Assembly: GCA_946885905.1 (NCBI GenBank)
Contig: CAMPHL010000117.1
Span: 1 to 7,463, forward strand
DNA: 7,463 bases
Direction of reading: 5' to 3'
From: an uncultured Pseudomonadota bacterium
Lineage (GTDB): Bacteria; Pseudomonadota; Gammaproteobacteria; Burkholderiales; Usitatibacteraceae
In this document: piece after piece, positions 6,670 to 7,463 of the stretch
Layout of the letters: every line of letters begins with the position of its first letter
How positions within the stretch are numbered: the first letter of the stretch is position 1
The notes under the pieces: model-generated
Told to the model about the DNA's origin: nothing
The model's input: only the letters and a program-made list of their open reading frames with translations
Database searches by the model: none
Translations under genes and position numbers: made by a program

Positions 6670-6671
6670 CG

Positions 6672-6679
6672 CCCTACCT
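6672..6679 (-). promoter_or_regulatory. Ribosome binding site of xrtH
   Basis: On the minus strand AGGTAGGG precedes the GTG start; the AGG lies 7 bases before the start codon, a normal Shine-Dalgarno spacing. It is the clearest ribosome binding site in the window and supports the chosen GTG start at 6669, in contrast to the other genes, which seem translationally coupled. Confidence 0.5.
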
Positions 6680-6701
6680 AATGAGATTCGCTGGCATTCG
6701 A

Positions 6702-6727
6702 GAAGAAATATAACCCGGGCCTCCCGG
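6702..6727 (-). terminator. Possible weak intrinsic terminator between the hydrolase gene and xrtH
   Basis: Read on the minus strand, a CCGGG-AGG-CCCGG hairpin (6727 to 6715) is followed by the T-rich tail GTTATATTTCTTC. It lies 110 bases after the hydrolase stop and before xrtH, so it could separate the two transcripts. The stem is only five pairs and the tail is interrupted. The same AT-rich patch (TATATT) could equally serve as a -10 element for xrtH, although no good -35 is seen 17 bases upstream. The rest of the 167-base gap (6670-6836) holds only a loose TATCCG/CGGATA inverted pair and no gene. Confidence 0.3.
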
Positions 6728-6836
6728 CGAAGCGCTCCCCATCAGCCGTCGCTTGGCAAATATCCGTATCTCGTCAGGCGCATTTGACCGAGGAGGGCCG
6801 CGCTCCCGACCAAGCACTGCGGATACGCGCCGCGTC

Positions 6837-7463
6837 CTAGCGTTGCCAGAACCAATCGAGTGCTGCACGGAACTCCTTGTCAAGGGCGTTCCAATTACCG
6901 TCCGAAGCCTTCGCGAGGGAATGCCCGCCATCCGGGATGCGTCTGACAGTCACGTCGTGACCGGCAATGCGGAGTCTTGCGAGCGCATGCTCGGCCGACA
7001 GGGCCGGCACGTTTTGATCCGCAGTCCCGAAAGCCATGTAGACGCGAGCTTTGCTTCGCAGCAGCTCCGCACCGGGATCGATGCGAAAGAAGGACGTCCA
7101 CCGCTTGTAGGCATGACCCCAAGCGAAGCGCGTCGCGCTTTCGGGATCACTCCTGATCTCGCCGAGATTCCTATCGACTTCTGCCAGGCACTCGGCAGGG
7201 TTGAAGCAGTGTTGATACGCGAGGACCACGAAGTCGAACAGCTGCGTAGTGCCAGAGCCGCTTATGCTCACGACATCGGTGATGCTGGGGTCCTGGCCAG
7301 CCAGTATGCTTGCCATCACCGCACCCTCCGAGAAGCCGAAGGCCAGCGTTCGGCGCGCATCGACCCACGGTGCTTTTCTGGCGTCCGCGAGCGCGGCGCG
7401 AATCGCTACCAGCCAGCGTTCCGCCGTGAAGTCGTGATTGAACTCCGTACTGCACTGCTTCGC
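6837..7463 (-). CDS. Alpha/beta-hydrolase (esterase or peptidase type), 5' partial
   Basis: The C-terminal 208 residues of a serine hydrolase; the frame runs off the right edge, so the start is outside. An internal GTG at 7319 is not the start, because conserved sequence lies upstream of it. The nucleophile elbow is AFGFSEGAVMA, with the Ser codon at 7331-7329 (G-x-S-x-G). The acid is probably Asp149 of the visible chain, in AFGTADQNVP, and the catalytic His is His181 in PDGGHSL. Order and spacing match dienelactone-hydrolase/prolyl-oligopeptidase-like hydrolases. Three Cys are visible (residues 4, 86 and 92; CFNPAEC holds the last two), which might form a disulfide if exported; the N-terminus that would show a signal peptide is missing. 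The codons are less G/C-biased than in the transporter genes. The substrate is unknown. Confidence 0.85.
   Translation of the reverse strand, partial: AKQCSTEFNHDFTAERWLVAIRAALADARKAPWVDARRTLAFGFSEGAVMASILAGQDPSITDVVSISGSGTTQLFDFVVLAYQHCFNPAECLAEVDRNLGEIRSDPESATRFAWGHAYKRWTSFFRIDPGAELLRSKARVYMAFGTADQNVPALSAEHALARLRIAGHDVTVRRIPDGGHSLAKASDGNWNALDKEFRAALDWFWQR

Noticed and set aside
6728..6836. Small frames or RNA gene in the gap after the hydrolase gene
   Set aside because: No start with a ribosome binding site, no tRNA-like fold and only a loose TATCCG/CGGATA pair were seen.

Overview
The window is GC-rich, densely packed bacterial DNA. It reads like a betaproteobacterium or a close gammaproteobacterial relative. 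This inference rests on the strong G/C bias at third codon positions, the GTG starts, and an exosortase of the XrtH type, a family known mainly from Beta- and Gammaproteobacteria. No rRNA, tRNA, CRISPR array or insertion sequence was seen.

Left arm, plus strand (3-4358): three membrane-transport genes run head to tail. The first is a 5'-truncated SulP-type anion transporter carrying a STAS domain and a C-terminal cyclic-nucleotide-binding-like domain. It is followed after 1 base by a DHA1-like major facilitator (MFS) transporter. A second MFS transporter of the MFS_3/EntS-like type overlaps that gene's stop by 4 bases. The spacing suggests one transcript with translational coupling. The substrates cannot be read from sequence.

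Junction (4359-4411): the two arms converge here on an imperfect inverted repeat that may act as a transcription end.

Right arm, minus strand (4412-7463, read right to left): first comes the C-terminal part of an alpha/beta hydrolase with a complete Ser-Asp-His triad, running off the window edge. After a 167-base intergenic gap come exosortase H (xrtH), an overlapping four-helix membrane protein of the exosortase H-associated type, a 105-residue unknown protein with an HEIAH motif, and a class I SAM-dependent methyltransferase. The last four are spaced -20, +37 (gap 5517-5558 is 42 bases) and +25, so they may form one operon, but only the xrtH pair is linked by known function. XrtH is a membrane transpeptidase-like enzyme that processes exported proteins ending in an IPTLxxWG-CTERM signal. 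No such substrate is encoded in the window, so the targets should lie elsewhere in the genome.

The hydrolase region is visibly poorer in G+C (about 55-60% in hand-counted lines) than the transporter arm (about 73% in a sampled line), so a composition boundary probably lies near 6680-6840. The most notable items are the XrtH module with its two unexplained downstream genes, the SulP-STAS-cNMP fusion whose nucleotide-binding cassette lacks its key Glu, and a palindrome-rich patch of atypical codons inside the first MFS gene.
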